Below, in pieces: positions 23,177 to 24,840 of a DNA stretch of 24,840 nucleotides (positions are counted from its first letter, which is position 1; each line of letters opens with the position of its first letter). The DNA comes from CAXYVX01 sp964292495 (GTDB taxonomy: Bacteria > Patescibacteriota > Saccharimonadia > Saccharimonadales > Saccharimonadaceae). Position numbers and translations under genes: made by a program. The stretch spans positions 1 to 24,840 of the forward strand of contig CAXYVX010000008.1 in NCBI GenBank assembly GCA_964292495.1. The letters run 5' to 3'. The notes below the pieces were generated by a model. The model did no database searches and was not told the DNA's origin. It worked only from the letters and a program-made list of their open reading frames with translations.

Positions 23177-23387
23177 AAATTAATATTAATTTATAAATTT
23201 TTATAAAAACCTGATAAATATTCCATAGAACTTCTATTTATTAACCATTGACCCATTTATAATTTATAAAACAGTGTTAGATACTAAAGAAAGAACAAAT
23301 TTATGTTTAAGGATATGAAAATTCTGGTGAGTGGTATATTTATTATAATTAGGTAATTTCTTTATTGGATTTACATAAAAAGAAGAT

Positions 23388-24422
23388 TTATAGAAAAATT
23401 TTTCGCGAAAAAAGTTTCTTAATGCGCTGAATTTGCTTAAAAGGAAGACGCGGATTTATTAGAGATTCCAGTTTTTTAATTGCGGCTTTTCGCGAAGATT
23501 TGGTTCGGAATTTTTCGCGAAATTTACGCTGAATTTTACGGCGCTGCGAAAGATTGTGTGGCCAAAAACGGATGGATCTGCCGATTCCGCGCAGCGCTGA
23601 CCACATTTGAAATTTCGTGATTTTGTATCCAAAAAACAAAATATATGCAAGAACAAATCTTGGTAAAACGCGCCAAATCATCGGCGACGGAATGTTTTTC
23701 ATGAACACAACCGGCAAATTCGCGAAGACTTGCCGCGTTTTGAAAGCGCTTGAACTGGAAGTTCCGCCTTCGTGGAAAACAATAGATTCTTCGTCGTAGA
23801 AGAAATTAAATCCAGCGAGGCGCGCTCGCCAAGCGATGTCAACATCTTCGTCGTATGCGAATAATTTTTCGTCAAACAGACCGATTTCGCGAAAAATCTC
23901 AGTCTTATAAAGCACGGCGCCACCGGTCGCGCCAAAAACCTCGCCAGATTTTGAAGCTTTTTTGACTGGCAAATCTTCGTCGCGCTGTTCTGGAACGCCC
24001 CATAACGTGTAAATGTCGCCGGTGTTAATGATTTTGTCGCCAGCGCTGTCGATCATTAAACCTGTCGCCGCATCCCATTTTGGCAAGTTGCGAGCAAGAT
24101 TTTTGAGCCAGTTTTTGTCTGGGATCGCGTCAGAATTCAAAAGCGCAACCGCGTCATAATTTCGCGAAAGTGCGTATTTTATCCCGAGATTCACACCGCC
24201 AGCAAATCCGGTGTTTTTATCCTGAATGTCAAATTTCGCTATGTTGAGTTTTGGGTGATTTTTGAAAAATTCGCGAAAAATTTTAATTTGGTTTTCTTTG
24301 TCGCGGTCGGAATTTTCAACTAAATAAATATCTGAGGTGAGCGACATTTTGGAAAAGGCTTGCAGGCATTCGGTCGTTTCGTCTGCGCCGTTGTAATTTA
24401 AGATAATGGTTAAAATTTTCAT
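23388..24422 (-). CDS. GT2-family glycosyltransferase, WbbL rhamnosyltransferase-like
   Basis: A cytoplasmic-face glycosyltransferase that adds a sugar, possibly L-rhamnose, during surface polysaccharide assembly. The product (344 residues from the ATG at 24422) starts ILTIILNYNGADETTECL and has the subfamily motifs NTGFAGGVNLGI (70-81), VALLNSDA (92-99, in place of a DXD), GATGGAVLYK and FAYDEDVDIAWRARLAGF, followed by VFHEGG. The C-terminal 100 residues include one amphipathic or membrane-like segment and a very basic tail. The start at 24422 is preferred to 24431 because the earlier ATG lies inside the -10 element. The divergent neighbour is rmlB, which supplies the dTDP-rhamnose pathway; that supports, but does not prove, rhamnose as the donor sugar. 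Confidence 0.88.
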   Translation of the reverse strand: MKILTIILNYNGADETTECLQAFSKMSLTSDIYLVENSDRDKENQIKIFREFFKNHPKLNIAKFDIQDKNTGFAGGVNLGIKYALSRNYDAVALLNSDAIPDKNWLKNLARNLPKWDAATGLMIDSAGDKIINTGDIYTLWGVPEQRDEDLPVKKASKSGEVFGATGGAVLYKTEIFREIGLFDEKLFAYDEDVDIAWRARLAGFNFFYDEESIVFHEGGTSSSSAFKTRQVFANLPVVFMKNIPSPMIWRVLPRFVLAYILFFGYKITKFQMWSALRGIGRSIRFWPHNLSQRRKIQRKFREKFRTKSSRKAAIKKLESLINPRLPFKQIQRIKKLFSRKIFL

Positions 24423-24429
24423 TGAAAAC

Positions 24430-24438
24430 ATTATAGCA
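24430..24438 (-). promoter_or_regulatory. Extended -10 of the WbbL-like gene
   Basis: TGC-TATAAT on the minus strand ends 7 nt before the ATG at 24422. The in-frame ATG at 24431 overlaps this hexamer and would not be in an mRNA starting here, so the promoter decides the start codon. Confidence 0.55.
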
Positions 24439-24527
24439 TTTTGATAATATAAGGGAAGAAATAGAAATTTCGCGAAAAGTTTTTAATTAATATTTTCGCG
24501 AATTTTTATTTTAATAAAGGAGGTAGA

Positions 24528-24840
24528 ATGAAATTTTTAATAACTGGCGGAGCTGGATTTATTGGGAGCAATTTCGTGCATCACGTTTTGCGCGAGCGAA
24601 ATGACAGCGAAGTTGTGGTGCTTGATAAATTGACTTACGCTGGAAATTTGGCGAGTTTGGATGGCTTGAAAGAGAAATACGGCAGCCGTTATGAGTTTTA
24701 CAAAGGCGATATTTGCGACGCTGATCTGGTTGATTCGCTGGTTCGCGAAACTGATGTGGTTGTGCATTACGCCGCTGAAAGTCATAACGACAATTCGCTG
24801 AACGATCCGTCGCCGTTTTTGAAGACAAATGTTGAAGGAA
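24528..24840 (+). CDS. rmlB: dTDP-glucose 4,6-dehydratase (3' end off window)
   Basis: Converts dTDP-glucose to dTDP-4-keto-6-deoxyglucose, the second step of dTDP-L-rhamnose synthesis. The first 104 codons are present. They show the Rossmann start FLITGGAGFIGSNFVHHVL (3-21), the LDKLTYAGNLASL block (37-49), GDICDADLV, and HYAAESHNDNSLNDPSPFLKTNVEG, all diagnostic for RmlB within the extended short-chain dehydrogenases. The SHNDNS variant (instead of SHVDRS) is familiar from actinobacterial-type enzymes. The start is certain: AAAGGAGGT ends 3 nt before the ATG. The catalytic Tyr-Lys region lies beyond the window. Other rml genes may follow. Confidence 0.93.
   Translation, partial: MKFLITGGAGFIGSNFVHHVLRERNDSEVVVLDKLTYAGNLASLDGLKEKYGSRYEFYKGDICDADLVDSLVRETDVVVHYAAESHNDNSLNDPSPFLKTNVEG

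Noticed and set aside
1..24840. CRISPR array, insertion sequence, tRNA or rRNA genes
   Set aside because: No evenly spaced direct repeats, transposase motifs with terminal inverted repeats, or cloverleaf and rRNA-like segments were seen. The TTCGCGAA repeats are scattered singly and are not an array.

Overview
The window looks like chromosomal DNA around the replication origin of a small-genome bacterium of the Candidate Phyla Radiation (Patescibacteria), most likely Saccharibacteria/TM7. The grounds are gene content (PrgI plus VirB4-type ATPase plus TrbC/VirB2-like pilins, a bifunctional phosphoglucose/phosphomannose isomerase, short rpmH and a shortened Jag) and compact spacing. UGA acts as a stop (dnaN and the ABC ATPase end in TGA), which argues against the UGA=Gly lineages. 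The phylum call is inference.

Layout. 1-1603 (-): a truncated single-domain pilin-like gene and a protein made of four concatenated pilin-like units. 1645-2967 (-): zwf. 3070-4959 (+): groES-groEL. 5014-5553 (-): a proline-rich protein of unknown function, divergent from pgi/pmi at 5633-6691 (+). 6681-7955 (-): a frameshifted SemiSWEET-like gene and a DAGK-type lipid kinase. 7985-11853 (-): a type IV secretion-like module, prgI - VirB4-related protein - virB4. 11953-14075 (-): a MacB-type ABC exporter pair. 14116-15342 (-): recF and rpmH. 15343-17245: origin region with DnaA boxes on both sides of dnaA. 17246-20339 (+): dnaN, rnpA, yidC, jag. 20352-23176: a surface-sugar module, gtrA and gtrB (-) and an AT-rich polytopic membrane protein (+). 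23388 to the end: a WbbL-like glycosyltransferase (-) and the start of rmlB (+).

How it fits together. Genes point away from dnaA/dnaN on both nearby sides, as expected for leading-strand bias from oriC. The secretion module and pilins probably build an envelope-spanning pilus or secretion machine. The right end makes and modifies surface polysaccharide (dTDP-rhamnose and Gtr-type glycosylation). Zwf and Pgi/Pmi feed hexose phosphates into the oxidative pentose phosphate route and nucleotide-sugar supply.

Most striking: (1) two classes of gene start. About a dozen genes have a -10 hexamer ending only 6-9 nt before the start codon, so their mRNAs should be leaderless, while the others have a clear Shine-Dalgarno site. 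(2) The palindrome TTCGCGAA occurs about 70 times by eye. (3) A four-unit pilin-like polyprotein. (4) prgI seems to start at AUC. (5) A SemiSWEET gene is broken at an A5 run in a way that a -1 slip would repair.
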